Positions 6,490-13,305 of a stretch of DNA of 15,952 bases are shown here, piece by piece. Numbering within the stretch: position 1 is the stretch's first letter; the number at the start of each line of letters is the position of its first letter. Source of the stretch: Rhodospirillaceae bacterium (lineage in GTDB: Bacteria > Pseudomonadota > Alphaproteobacteria > UBA8366 > GCA-2717185). The stretch lies in contig JABJJH010000091.1 of assembly GCA_018660965.1 (NCBI GenBank), positions 1-15,952 of the forward strand, given 5' to 3'. The translations under genes were made by a program, and so were the position numbers. A model generated the notes under the pieces. That model was not told the origin of the DNA. It saw nothing but the letters and a program-made list of their open reading frames with translations, and did not search any database.

Positions 6490-7353
6490 TCACTTTTCCA
6501 GCGTCACCATCCAATAGGCGGCGGAGTGGCGCAATAGCCAATCCCGTTGCGCGCGGCTCAACAGCCAATTGGTAAGCGGCAGAAAGGCCGCCGGCAGAAA
6601 ATCCCATTCGGTCCGGTTTCCGGTAACCGCCACATCTATTTTCGCGAAACGCCCCAACAGGCGTTCAAGGTCACGCATTGTGTAATGCCGGGAAATCGGC
6701 GCCCCAGGGCTATCTTCGTCATAAGCGTCGGTCACCGAATTGATGAACGACGCGACATTGAACCGATGCCGGAACAGCCCGCCTTTAAGCAAGCCTTGCT
6801 TGAACATCTTTTGCCACCAGTATTTTGGGCCGCCCTTTCGATACAACATCAAGAAGGCGCAGCCGCCGGGCTTCAACACCCGGCGCACTTCGTCGTAACA
6901 TTTCTGATCGTCGGCGGCGTGATGAATAACGCCGTAGGACGCGACGAAATCGAAATACCCGTCCGGAAACGGAATCGCTTCCGCGCTGGGGACTTGCAGA
7001 TGAACGTTCTCGGTATCGCGGAACCGGTGCGATGACAGCGCGAAATGGCTTTTGCTCAGGTCTATCCCTTGGGCTTCCGCCGCGACCTTCGACAACTCGT
7101 TGATCAGCCAACCAACCCCATAGCCGATTTCCAGGACCGTCTTACCGCGCAAGGCGTCATAGTCGATGAAATTATCCAGGATGGGCGCATCGGATCCTTG
7201 AAAATGCGTCCCTTTCTCGCTGCGCATCAAGCCTTCCACATGCGCGAAAATATCCTCTGGCGTCGATGTCCGCCAATCGAAGTCCCCGCCGGGATGAATC
7301 ATCGGATTGTCGGACCAGAACGCCTGGATATTATTCTCTGTCGCTTTCGTCAT
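6490..7353 (-). CDS. Class I SAM-dependent methyltransferase
   Basis: This 287-residue protein has a clear class I Rossmann methyltransferase core. SAM-binding motif I is VLEIGYGVGW (73-82), the acidic residue after strand 2 is Asp98 (GIDLS), strand 4 is FDFVASYGVIHH (134-145), and LKPGG sits at 160-164. The N-terminus (NNIQAFWSDNP) and a basic, aromatic C-terminus (DWLLRHSAAYWM) resemble methyltransferases of exopolysaccharide or O-antigen clusters. The substrate is unknown. It is the first gene of a probable pair with the AsnB-like amidotransferase. Only a weak ribosome site, CGGAA, precedes the ATG. The 96-bp gap behind thiG holds a small perfect inverted repeat (CATCGT/ACGATG at 7432-7445) but no T-run, so read-through from the thiamine operon cannot be excluded. 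Confidence 0.87.
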   Translation of the reverse strand: MTKATENNIQAFWSDNPMIHPGGDFDWRTSTPEDIFAHVEGLMRSEKGTHFQGSDAPILDNFIDYDALRGKTVLEIGYGVGWLINELSKVAAEAQGIDLSKSHFALSSHRFRDTENVHLQVPSAEAIPFPDGYFDFVASYGVIHHAADDQKCYDEVRRVLKPGGCAFLMLYRKGGPKYWWQKMFKQGLLKGGLFRHRFNVASFINSVTDAYDEDSPGAPISRHYTMRDLERLLGRFAKIDVAVTGNRTEWDFLPAAFLPLTNWLLSRAQRDWLLRHSAAYWMVTLEK

Positions 7354-7449
7354 ATTATTCCGTTGGTTTTGATCGAGCGCCTACCGCGCGTGCTTACCGC
7401 CTCGACGGCGAAAACACAACAACGCGAGGATCATCGTAGACGATGGGTG

Positions 7450-8232
7450 TTACGCGCCGATAATGCCTTTCGACGGACTGGACGCGGCGGCGTACAGCTT
7501 TTTGGGAATACGGCCCGCCTGAAAGGCCAACCGCCCCGCTTCGACCCCCCGCCCCATGGCGGCGGCCATTTTGACCGGATCGCGCGCCCGGGCGATCGCC
7601 GAATTCAACAATATCCCGTCACAGCCCAGTTCCATGGCGATGGCGGCGTCCGACGCCGTGCCGATGCCCGCATCGACGATGACCGGCACCGACACCTGGT
7701 CGCGGATAATTTCCAGATTGTAGGGGTTGCGCAGCCCCATGCCGGACCCAATCGGAGCGCCCAGCGGCATGACTGCGGCGCAGCCCATATCCGCCAGCTT
7801 GCGGCAGGTGATCGGATCGTCGTTGCAATACGGCAGCACGATGAAGCCGTCCTTGACCAGTTCTTCCGCCGCGCTCAACAAATGCTCCACATCCGGAAAC
7901 AGGGTTTCCTCGTCGCCGATGACTTCCAGCTTGATCCAGTTCGTGCCAATCGCCTCTCGCGCCAACTGCGCCGTCAGCACGGCGTCGCGGGCGGTGTAAC
8001 ACCCCGCCGTGTTCGGCAGGATATGATACTTGTCGGCCAGCATGTCGATCACGCTTTCGCCGCCGCCTTGCACGTTGATGCGCCGGATCGCCACGGTCAC
8101 GACTTCCGACCCAGAAGCGGCGATGGAGTCCATCATGATCTGGTGGTTGGGGTACAACGACGATCCAATCAACAATCTGCTGTCGAAGGATTTGTCGGCG
8201 ATGGTCAGCTTATCCGATGTATTTTCTGGCAT
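7450..8232 (-). CDS. thiG: Thiazole synthase ThiG
   Basis: ThiG is a TIM-barrel enzyme that combines 1-deoxy-D-xylulose 5-phosphate, dehydroglycine and sulfur carried by ThiS thiocarboxylate into the thiazole phosphate moiety of thiamine. The 260-residue length is normal. The Schiff-base lysine is Lys101, in TNWIKLEVIGDE. Family signatures TVAIRRINVQ, LPNTAGCYTARDAV, MPLGAPIGSGMG, VIVDAGIGTASDAA and LLNSAIARARDP are all present and in order. The gene lies 31 bp after thiS, and that gap includes a run of seven T on the coding strand. It is the third gene of a thiO-thiS-thiG operon controlled by the upstream TPP riboswitch. No thiE, thiC or thiD follows here. Confidence 0.97.
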   Translation of the reverse strand: MPENTSDKLTIADKSFDSRLLIGSSLYPNHQIMMDSIAASGSEVVTVAIRRINVQGGGESVIDMLADKYHILPNTAGCYTARDAVLTAQLAREAIGTNWIKLEVIGDEETLFPDVEHLLSAAEELVKDGFIVLPYCNDDPITCRKLADMGCAAVMPLGAPIGSGMGLRNPYNLEIIRDQVSVPVIVDAGIGTASDAAIAMELGCDGILLNSAIARARDPVKMAAAMGRGVEAGRLAFQAGRIPKKLYAAASSPSKGIIGA

Positions 8233-8263
8233 TTCCGTTCACTCAAAAAAAGTCTTCATGCAA

Positions 8264-8473
8264 TTAACCACCCGACACCGGATTGACGATTTCCACGTCG
8301 TCGCCATCGTCCAGGGGTCGCGTCGTCCAATCGGCGCGCGGTGCGACCGCGCCGTTCACCGCCACGGCGACGAATCGCGCGGTTTCATCCACGCCTTCCT
8401 CGCGCAGCAATTCCATGATGGTGACCGCGTTGATGGTCCTGCTTTCGCCATTTATCCGCACCACCCGGCTCAT
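8264..8473 (-). CDS. thiS: Sulfur carrier protein ThiS
   Basis: This 69-residue ubiquitin-like protein ends in Gly-Gly (NPVSGG), the tail that is adenylated and converted to the thiocarboxylate that donates sulfur to ThiG. The preceding DDGDDVEIV is the conserved beta-grasp strand. The N-terminus MSRVVRINGESR and the central FVAVAVNGAVAPRADW fit the family. The start codon overlaps the thiO stop as ATGA (8470-8473), so translation is coupled. Size and position between thiO and thiG leave little doubt. The activating enzyme (ThiF) is not in the window. Confidence 0.95.
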   Translation of the reverse strand: MSRVVRINGESRTINAVTIMELLREEGVDETARFVAVAVNGAVAPRADWTTRPLDDGDDVEIVNPVSGG

Positions 8474-9666
8474 GCTCGTCTTTCCGCTCTGTTTGAAGAC
8501 TGGTCGTCGTCACGCTTGTAAAACCGCCCAATCCCGAACGGCTCTATCGCGGACTCGACCGCGCCATTTAAAATAAAATCGCTGACCGCATCAATGGTGA
8601 CCGGCGCCAGCAATATTCCGTTGCGGTGATGCCCCGTCGCCATAACCAGCCCCTGCACCGGCGTTGGCCCCAGGATCGGCGCGTCGTCGCGGCTGGTGGG
8701 GCGAAACCCGACCCACATTTCATCCAGCGGCAATTCCTCGATTTGCGGCAACGCCTCCCACGCCGATTCCAGCAGCCGAAACACACCGCCCGCCGTCATG
8801 TCCGAATCGAACCCTTTATCTTCGACTGTCGCCCCCAAAATCAGCCGACCGTCCTTGCGCGGGACGATATAGATGCCGGGTCCCCACACCACATGATCGA
8901 CAATCGGCGCGCGCGGGTCCATGCGCAGTCCCAGCATTTGCCCCTTCAGCGGACGCACCGGCGGACGCGCCATTGGCGGCAATCCGTCGATGTCATAAGA
9001 CCACGCCCCCGCCGCCATCAACACAACGTCGGCGCGGTGCGCGCCCGTCGCCGTTTGGACGCCGGACACACGCCCGCCAGAAGCGCCGCCGGAAATATCG
9101 ACAGCCGTCACCGGCGTATTTTCATGTATGACGACGCCCGCGGCGCGGCAGGCCTTTTCCAGGGCGACGACCAATTGCCGGTTGTCCACCTGATGATCCA
9201 GCGCGCAGCGCACGGCGGCGGGAATACCTGGCGACAGATGGGGTTCCAGGCGCCGCGCCTGCCCGCCGGTCATCCATTCGATATCGAGGCCGAGGCCCTT
9301 CTGAAATTCATAGGTGAAGCGCAACGCCTCCGCGTCGTCGCGGTCGATGGCGACGACGATGGTGCCTTCGTCGCGATAGCCAAGGTCGACGCCGGTGACC
9401 GCCGACAATTCCGTCGCAAACGCAGGCCAGCGCCGCTGGCTTTCCAGATCGAGCGACAACAGCAAGTCCTCGCCCGGTTCCGCTTCGACATTGGCGGCCA
9501 ACATGCCCGCCGCCGCCCAACTGGCCGAACGGCCCACCTTGTCGCGCTCGAACAAATCAACCGCGCATCCAGCCGCCGCCAAGCGCCAGCCAATACCCAG
9601 GCCACATAGCCCGCCGCCAATAATGGCGACGCTCGGCTTGACGGTGGATGGTTCGGAGTGTTGCAA
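8470..9666 (-). CDS. thiO: Glycine oxidase ThiO (FAD-dependent)
   Basis: ThiO oxidises glycine to iminoacetate (dehydroglycine) for thiazole synthesis, producing hydrogen peroxide; it replaces the oxygen-sensitive ThiH in aerobic organisms. The 398-residue protein belongs to the DAO family. The FAD dinucleotide-binding fold is at the N-terminus (VAIIGGGLCGLGIGWRLAAA, about 13-32) with the ribose-binding acid in DLFERD, followed by SASWAAAGMLA. C-terminal signatures include GFRPTSRDDAPILGPTP and ATGHHRNGILLAP. The start is TTG (9664-9666). GGGAG lies 6 nt upstream and no ATG or GTG fits. That ribosome site sits at the 3' edge of the TPP riboswitch, so control is probably at translation initiation. 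This is the first gene of the operon and overlaps thiS by 4 bp. Confidence 0.94.
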   Translation of the reverse strand: MQHSEPSTVKPSVAIIGGGLCGLGIGWRLAAAGCAVDLFERDKVGRSASWAAAGMLAANVEAEPGEDLLLSLDLESQRRWPAFATELSAVTGVDLGYRDEGTIVVAIDRDDAEALRFTYEFQKGLGLDIEWMTGGQARRLEPHLSPGIPAAVRCALDHQVDNRQLVVALEKACRAAGVVIHENTPVTAVDISGGASGGRVSGVQTATGAHRADVVLMAAGAWSYDIDGLPPMARPPVRPLKGQMLGLRMDPRAPIVDHVVWGPGIYIVPRKDGRLILGATVEDKGFDSDMTAGGVFRLLESAWEALPQIEELPLDEMWVGFRPTSRDDAPILGPTPVQGLVMATGHHRNGILLAPVTIDAVSDFILNGAVESAIEPFGIGRFYKRDDDQSSNRAERRA

Positions 9667-9669
9667 TCT

Positions 9670-9745
9670 GCGCTCCCTTCGCTGGCATTATCCAGAGCAG
9701 GTTCATTGGGTATGATCTCAGCCAGTCCGTCCGGCACCCCAGTCA
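9670..9745 (-). ncRNA. TPP (thiamine pyrophosphate) riboswitch
   Basis: Read on the minus strand, the leader contains the conserved TPP aptamer blocks in order: GGGGTGCC, then CTGAGATCATACCC, then GAACCTGCTCTGGATAATGCC, then AGCGAAGGGAG. CTGAGA belongs to the pyrimidine-sensing arm and the GGATAATGCCAGC region to the pyrophosphate-binding arm. The closing helix P1 probably pairs CGCU (9745-9748) with AGCG (9671-9674). The 3' part merges into the ribosome site GGGAG (9673-9677) of thiO, so ligand binding should hide that site and reduce translation. Boundaries are accurate to a few bases. Placement directly before thiOSG makes this essentially certain. Confidence 0.96.
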
Positions 9746-9751
9746 GCGATA

Positions 9752-9779
9752 ATATTACGATACGATGCGCAAAATGCAA
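9752..9779 (-). promoter_or_regulatory. Candidate promoter of the thiOSG operon
   Basis: On the minus strand TTGCAT (9774-9779) and TAATAT (9752-9757) are separated by 16 bp, each matching at least four of six consensus bases. The predicted start, near 9744-9747, sits just at the 5' edge of the riboswitch, which supports the call. The -35 lies inside an inverted repeat, TGCGCAA-N7-TTGCGCA (9766-9786). Confidence 0.5.
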
Positions 9780-9811
9780 TTGCGCAAATGCGCGCAGCCT
9801 CACATGGCGCC

Positions 9812-10585
9812 CTAATCGCCGTTGTCGGGATTGAGCTTCTGTTTCAGGCCGGCCATGGCTGTAATCCAGCGTTCCGGGTCGGCGGCCTTCTTGGCCCAGT
9901 AGCCGCCGGCTGTCGGGTGGGTGTAGATCATGAAACGGTCGTCGGCGACGCCTTCCAAGATTGTGGCGGCGGCCTCGTCGGCGGTCAAGACGCCGTCGCG
10001 CACGGAGGCGCTGTCGGGTGTGTCTTCGGTCATCGACGTCGCAACGCGCAGCGGGCAAACGACGGAGACGCTGACGCCCTTGGGCGTCCACTCGACCGCC
10101 AGCCATTCCGCCAGACCGACGGCGGCGTGTTTGGTCGCGGTGTAAACCGCTGAATTCATCTGCATCAGGATGCCCGCCGCCGATGCGACATTGACCAGTT
10201 TGCCGCCTCCACGCGCCGCCATCCCGGGCGCGACGGCGCGGGCCGCAAACAGATGGGCCATCACATGCACACCCCATTGCTGGCCCCAATGGGCGTTGTC
10301 GTCGCGGATCGGCTTCGGGCTAATGCCCGCGTTGGAGATGAACAAATCGACGGGTCCCAACGCAGTTTCGGCCTTTTCAACCAACGCCTGAATAGCCGCT
10401 TCGTCCGTAACGTCGGTCGGAACGGCCAGACCGCCGATTTCCGCCGCGCGGGTCTGAAGCAATTCGGCCTGCAGATCGGCCATGGCCACACCCTTGGCGC
10501 CCGCCGCCAGCAGCGCCTTCGATAGCGCGAACCCGATGCCGCTGCCGGCGCCGGTGACGACCGCGACTTTTCCCTGAACATCCAT
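9812..10585 (-). CDS. SDR family NAD(P)-dependent oxidoreductase
   Basis: This 257-residue protein is a classical short-chain dehydrogenase. The cofactor motif is TGAGSGIG (11-18), the structural motif is NAG (85-87), and the catalytic residues are Ser135 (VASAAG), Tyr148 and Lys152 (YTATK). Asp37 after strand 2 (MADLQ) suggests a preference for NAD+ over NADP+. After the active site the sequence reads CPLRVATSM where many members have PGxVxT. The C-terminus (FMIYTHPTAGGYWAKKAADP) resembles uncharacterised SDRs acting on alcohols or ketones; the substrate is unknown. The ATG is preceded by GGGGGA at good spacing. It follows the GFA gene by 39 bp on the same strand, so the two may be co-transcribed. 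Confidence 0.93.
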   Translation of the reverse strand: MDVQGKVAVVTGAGSGIGFALSKALLAAGAKGVAMADLQAELLQTRAAEIGGLAVPTDVTDEAAIQALVEKAETALGPVDLFISNAGISPKPIRDDNAHWGQQWGVHVMAHLFAARAVAPGMAARGGGKLVNVASAAGILMQMNSAVYTATKHAAVGLAEWLAVEWTPKGVSVSVVCPLRVATSMTEDTPDSASVRDGVLTADEAAATILEGVADDRFMIYTHPTAGGYWAKKAADPERWITAMAGLKQKLNPDNGD

Positions 10586-10624
10586 CGTATTCCCCCTAAT
10601 TACTTAAAACCCACGGAACTCCTG

Positions 10625-11032
10625 CTAACCCGGCATTTTCGGAAAGCCTTTCAAGTCGGGGTCAATGGGAGTCGAGTCGATCTTGCTGTCGAGGAAGACA
10701 TTGACCGACGGCTTGACCAGGGAATCCTGATCCAGGACGCCCGCGCGAATGCTCAAAGTCTTGGGACGATTGGAATTCCGACCGAACAATTGCGAACCAC
10801 AATCGGGACAAAAAAGTTTCTCCATACTGGCGCCGCTCTCGGCCTTATGATTGAAGACTTTCGGCGAACCCGTCACCTGTATCGCGTCCTCATCGACAAA
10901 CAACAACGTGCCGTACGCCGCGCCCGTGGCGGCTCTGCAATCACTGCAATGACAGTTGGCCATGAGCTTGATTTCGGTGTCCCCGTTGAATTTAATGTTC
11001 CCGCAAAGACATTTTCCAGATAGCTTCGGCAT
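10625..11032 (-). CDS. GFA family protein (glutathione-dependent formaldehyde-activating enzyme-like)
   Basis: This 135-residue protein has the Mss4-like zinc fold of the GFA family. Cysteines are seen at Cys8 and Cys10 (KCLCGNIKF), Cys27, Cys29 and Cys32 (CHCSDC), and Cys75 and Cys78 (CPDCGSQLF), which matches the two-zinc pattern. Characterised members, such as Gfa of Paracoccus, were proposed to speed S-hydroxymethylglutathione formation, but most are of unknown function. A GGGAGG ribosome site lies 6 nt before the ATG. It diverges from the glutathione transferase gene, so a shared glutathione or electrophile theme is possible but not shown. Confidence 0.92.
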   Translation of the reverse strand: MPKLSGKCLCGNIKFNGDTEIKLMANCHCSDCRAATGAAYGTLLFVDEDAIQVTGSPKVFNHKAESGASMEKLFCPDCGSQLFGRNSNRPKTLSIRAGVLDQDSLVKPSVNVFLDSKIDSTPIDPDLKGFPKMPG

Positions 11033-11235
11033 CGTTAGCCTCCCGTTTTAAGAATGATCTTGTTCCCAAGTTAGCGCCAAAATATAGCATTATCCGCATG
11101 GCCGACAACATTAGCGGATCAAGAAGCAATTAATTGAGTTATTCCGTCTAAAATGAAACAACGTATACATTGGATATCGAACACACGTGGTCATCGGCCC
11201 CAACACGCTAGGCCAAACAGAATGGAATTCGCACA
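11033..11235. promoter_or_regulatory. Divergent intergenic region between GFA and yghU genes
   Basis: This 203-bp gap must hold the promoters of both flanking genes, but I see no strong -35/-10 pair. Two symmetric elements are visible. One is a perfect 10-bp palindrome CAATTAATTG (11127-11136). The other is an inverted repeat ATCCGC (11092-11097) and GCGGAT (11114-11119) separated by 16 bp. Either could be an operator; the evidence is symmetry only. Confidence 0.3.
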
Positions 11236-12108
11236 ATGAATGAGTCGTCCTACACGCCGCCAAAAGTCTGGAAATGGGAAGGCCAGGAGGGGGGCGCGTT
11301 TACAAGCACCAACCGCCCGATCGCCGGTTCCACGCATGAAAAGGAATTGCCCGTCGGGAAGCACCCGCTCCAGCTTTATTCACTGGGAACGCCCAATGGC
11401 GTGAAGGTCACGATAATGCTGGAAGAACTTCTGGCGCTTGGCCATACCGGGGCTGAATACGACGCCTGGCTGATCAAAATTGGCGATGGCGACCAGTTTG
11501 GCAGCGGCTTCGTGGACGTGAACCCGAACTCCAAAATTCCGGCGATGATGGATCACAGCACAACGCCGCCAACCCGCATTTTCGAATCCGGTGCGATGCT
11601 GATGTATCTTGCGGCGAAATTTCAGGCCCTGATGCCGACGGACCCGGCGAACCGTCCCGAGTGTTTGTCTTGGCTGTTCTGGCAAATGGGCAGCACGCCG
11701 TACCTTGGCGGCGGGTTTGGTCACTTCTACCATTATGCGCCGCACCCTATCGAGTACGCCATCGACCGCTTCACGATGGAAGTGAAGCGCCAACTGGATG
11801 TGCTTGATCGCCATTTGGCCGACAAGCGCTATATGTGCGGCGATGAGTATACAATCGCCGATATCGCGATATGGCCGTGGTATGGCGGGCTGCTGTTGTT
11901 TCAGCAATACGACGCGGCTGAATTCCTGGACGTGGAAACCTATACTCATGTCATGCGCTGGGCGAAAGAAATCGGGGAACGGGACACCGTGAAACGCGGT
12001 CGCATGGTCAACCGACTGCGCGGTGAACTGCACGAGCAACTGCGCGAACGCCACGACGCCAGCGACTTCGACACCAAGACGCAGGACAAGATTGAAGCGG
12101 CGGGCTAA
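11236..12108 (+). CDS. yghU: Nu-class glutathione S-transferase YghU (disulfide reductase)
   Basis: The protein closely follows E. coli YghU along its full 290 residues, including VGKHPLQLYSLGTPNG, the DAWLIKIGDGDQF block, VNPNSKIPA, GGGFGHFYHYAP and a C-terminus with ERHDASDF. YghU is a cytosolic Nu-class transferase that binds two glutathione molecules per active site and reduces organic disulfides using glutathione. The thioredoxin-like N-terminal domain holds Thr52 and Asn54 (GTPN) in place of a catalytic Tyr, Ser or Cys; the all-helical domain begins at about 135. Start: ATG with GGAA upstream. The gene stands alone on the plus strand, is divergent from the GFA gene and ends in a strong hairpin. 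Confidence 0.95.
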   Translation: MNESSYTPPKVWKWEGQEGGAFTSTNRPIAGSTHEKELPVGKHPLQLYSLGTPNGVKVTIMLEELLALGHTGAEYDAWLIKIGDGDQFGSGFVDVNPNSKIPAMMDHSTTPPTRIFESGAMLMYLAAKFQALMPTDPANRPECLSWLFWQMGSTPYLGGGFGHFYHYAPHPIEYAIDRFTMEVKRQLDVLDRHLADKRYMCGDEYTIADIAIWPWYGGLLLFQQYDAAEFLDVETYTHVMRWAKEIGERDTVKRGRMVNRLRGELHEQLRERHDASDFDTKTQDKIEAAG

Positions 12109-12136
12109 CGCCCCGAAATAACCCAGGCCCGAACAC

Positions 12137-12158
12137 CCAGGCCATTGTCACGGCCTGG
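12137..12158. terminator. Hairpin terminator between yghU and tauD-like genes
   Basis: A perfect 7-bp stem, CCAGGCC (12137-12143) and GGCCTGG (12152-12158), encloses an 8-base loop and is followed on the plus strand by a T-rich but not pure-T tract (CTTCATGTTT). It lies between two convergent genes and could stop transcription from both sides. The left arm is part of a short duplication, CCCAGGCC at 12122-12129 and again at 12136-12143. Confidence 0.7.
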
Positions 12159-12182
12159 CTTCATGTTTCGCTAAGTGCGGCG

Positions 12183-13052
12183 TTATTCCGGTCGTTCGCC
12201 CCGAACCAGGGCGCGATAGAGCAAGCGGTGCTGGCTGTGGTCGTAATCGAACCCGGCCTTATGCAAGGCGGAGCGATTGTCCACGATGAGCATGTCGCCT
12301 AGCGTGTATTCATGCACATAGGTGAATTCAGGCCGCATCGCCGTTTCCAGCAACTCGGCCAGGAAGTCCTGGGTTTCTTGCGGTTCCATACCGAGAATCT
12401 TCTCGGTCTTGCCCGTATGGAACCAGATCGCCTTGGTGCCGCGTTCGGGATGGGTCCGCACGAGCGGATGGATCATCGGCCCGCCTTTCGCATTTTGTTG
12501 ATCGCGAAGAATATCCGGGTTCCCGATGTCCGTGCGCGCGCTGCTAATCAACGTATTGGCGGTCTTCATGCCGTCGATCCGGGCTTTCCAATCATCCGGC
12601 AACGCTTCATAGGCGTCACGCATGTTGCAGACTCCCGTGCCGCCCCCGCTATCGGGTAATTCGACGGCGTATAGCATGGTGAATTTCGGCGGAAATTCCT
12701 GGTTCGTGTGGTCGGTGTGCCAAGTGGCGCTTTTCACGACCTTCGCCTGATTACCCTGACTGTCCTTGTTATGGTTGGACAAAGTGCTCACCATCGGCTC
12801 ACCGGGCGCGAGGTAACGCCGGTTCTGGTCTTCCATAAGCTCGCCGAACAAACGCGCGGCGTTGGCGTATTGAGCGGGGGTGAATTTCTGATCGCGAATG
12901 ACCAGCGCGACGTTATCGACCGCGGCGTCGTAAAGGCGTTGGCGGGTCTCTTCGTCGATGGGCTTGGTCAAATCGACGCCTGTCACTTCCGCGCCAATAT
13001 GATCCTTGATCTTGGTGATCCGCATTACCGGTGTTTTGGCGAGCACGTTCAT
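12183..13052 (-). CDS. TauD/TfdA-family 2-oxoglutarate-dependent dioxygenase
   Basis: This 289-residue Fe(II)/2-oxoglutarate enzyme belongs to the TauD/TfdA family, which hydroxylates substrates such as taurine (releasing sulfite), alkyl sulfates or aryloxyacids. The iron triad is His112 and Asp114 (WHTDHT) and His264 (SALHKAG). The 2-oxoglutarate carboxylate is probably held by Arg276 or Arg280 (HRLLYR). The N-terminal IGAEVTGVDLTKPI is a family hallmark. The ATG at 13050-13052 has GAGGTG 8 nt upstream. The divergent TauE/SafE gene suggests a sulfonate substrate with sulfite export, but TfdA-like members act on other compounds, so no tauD symbol is given. The long leader carries a stem-loop, a direct repeat and a promoter within a palindrome. 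Confidence 0.93.
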   Translation of the reverse strand: MNVLAKTPVMRITKIKDHIGAEVTGVDLTKPIDEETRQRLYDAAVDNVALVIRDQKFTPAQYANAARLFGELMEDQNRRYLAPGEPMVSTLSNHNKDSQGNQAKVVKSATWHTDHTNQEFPPKFTMLYAVELPDSGGGTGVCNMRDAYEALPDDWKARIDGMKTANTLISSARTDIGNPDILRDQQNAKGGPMIHPLVRTHPERGTKAIWFHTGKTEKILGMEPQETQDFLAELLETAMRPEFTYVHEYTLGDMLIVDNRSALHKAGFDYDHSQHRLLYRALVRGERPE

Positions 13053-13079
13053 TGGTCGTTCACCTCACGTTGATAAAGC

Positions 13080-13113
13080 GCGATGCGTCGCTGAAAAGCG
13101 AGGTCAGCATCGC
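13080..13113 (-). other. Two-part stem-loop in the tauD-like leader
   Basis: An outer 7-bp stem pairs GCGATGC (13080-13086) with GCATCGC (13107-13113). An inner 5-bp stem pairs TCGCT (13088-13092) with AGCGA (13097-13101) around a 4-base loop. Only an asymmetric 1/5-base internal loop separates them. It ends 27 bp upstream of the tauD-like ATG, so it would form in the leader RNA close to the ribosome site. No T-run follows, so a simple terminator is unlikely. Confidence 0.5.
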
Positions 13114-13167
13114 TCATGAACAAGGCTAAGCGCCCTTTTCTGCGCGTTCAAGAGCGTAATTCACGTA

Positions 13168-13191
13168 GTCCCTTTGGCATGGGTCCCTTTG
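13168..13191. repeat. 9-bp direct repeat in the tauD-like leader
   Basis: GTCCCTTTG occurs at 13168-13176 and again, identical, at 13183-13191, a 15-bp period. In the leader RNA each copy reads CAAAGGGAC. This could be a protein-binding site on DNA or RNA; only the repetition itself is seen. Confidence 0.5.
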
Positions 13192-13192
13192 T

Positions 13193-13233
13193 CACATTCA
13201 AAAATAATAAATTATCGTGATTGAATGTGTAAA
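13193..13233 (-). promoter_or_regulatory. Candidate tauD promoter inside a 9-bp inverted repeat
   Basis: On the minus strand TTTACA (13228-13233) and TATTAT (13204-13209) each match five of six consensus bases, with an 18-bp spacer. A perfect inverted repeat, CACATTCAA (13193-13201) and TTGAATGTG (13221-13229), brackets the -10. One arm covers the expected transcription start near 13197, the other touches the -35. A dimeric repressor bound there would block RNA polymerase. The predicted leader is about 145 nt. Confidence 0.5.
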
Positions 13234-13305
13234 TTAACGTGCTGTGAATGGTCTGAAAATTACGCACTGATCCACGGTCGTATTTAAACAAAAGGGCCGC
13301 CCTGA

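Noticed and set aside
7432..7445. Inverted repeat CATCGT/ACGATG after thiG as a terminator
   Set aside because: The loop is only 2 bases and no T-run follows; too weak to call.
7045..8286. Long plus-strand open frame of 413 codons
   Set aside because: Runs antisense across both the methyltransferase and thiG genes and the gap between them. Composition is Arg/His/Gln-rich, and both minus-strand genes are unmistakable.
8626..9609. Plus-strand 327-codon open frame
   Set aside because: Antisense to thiO; no domain and shadow-type composition.
9270..10289. Minus-strand 339-codon open frame spanning the thiO-SDR gap
   Set aside because: It crosses the TPP riboswitch and is out of frame with thiO and the SDR gene, which both have complete motifs. 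It could be mistaken for a fusion, but it is a shadow.
12122..12143. CCCAGGCC twice in a row as a repeat array
   Set aside because: Only two copies, and one is an arm of the terminator hairpin; no further units.
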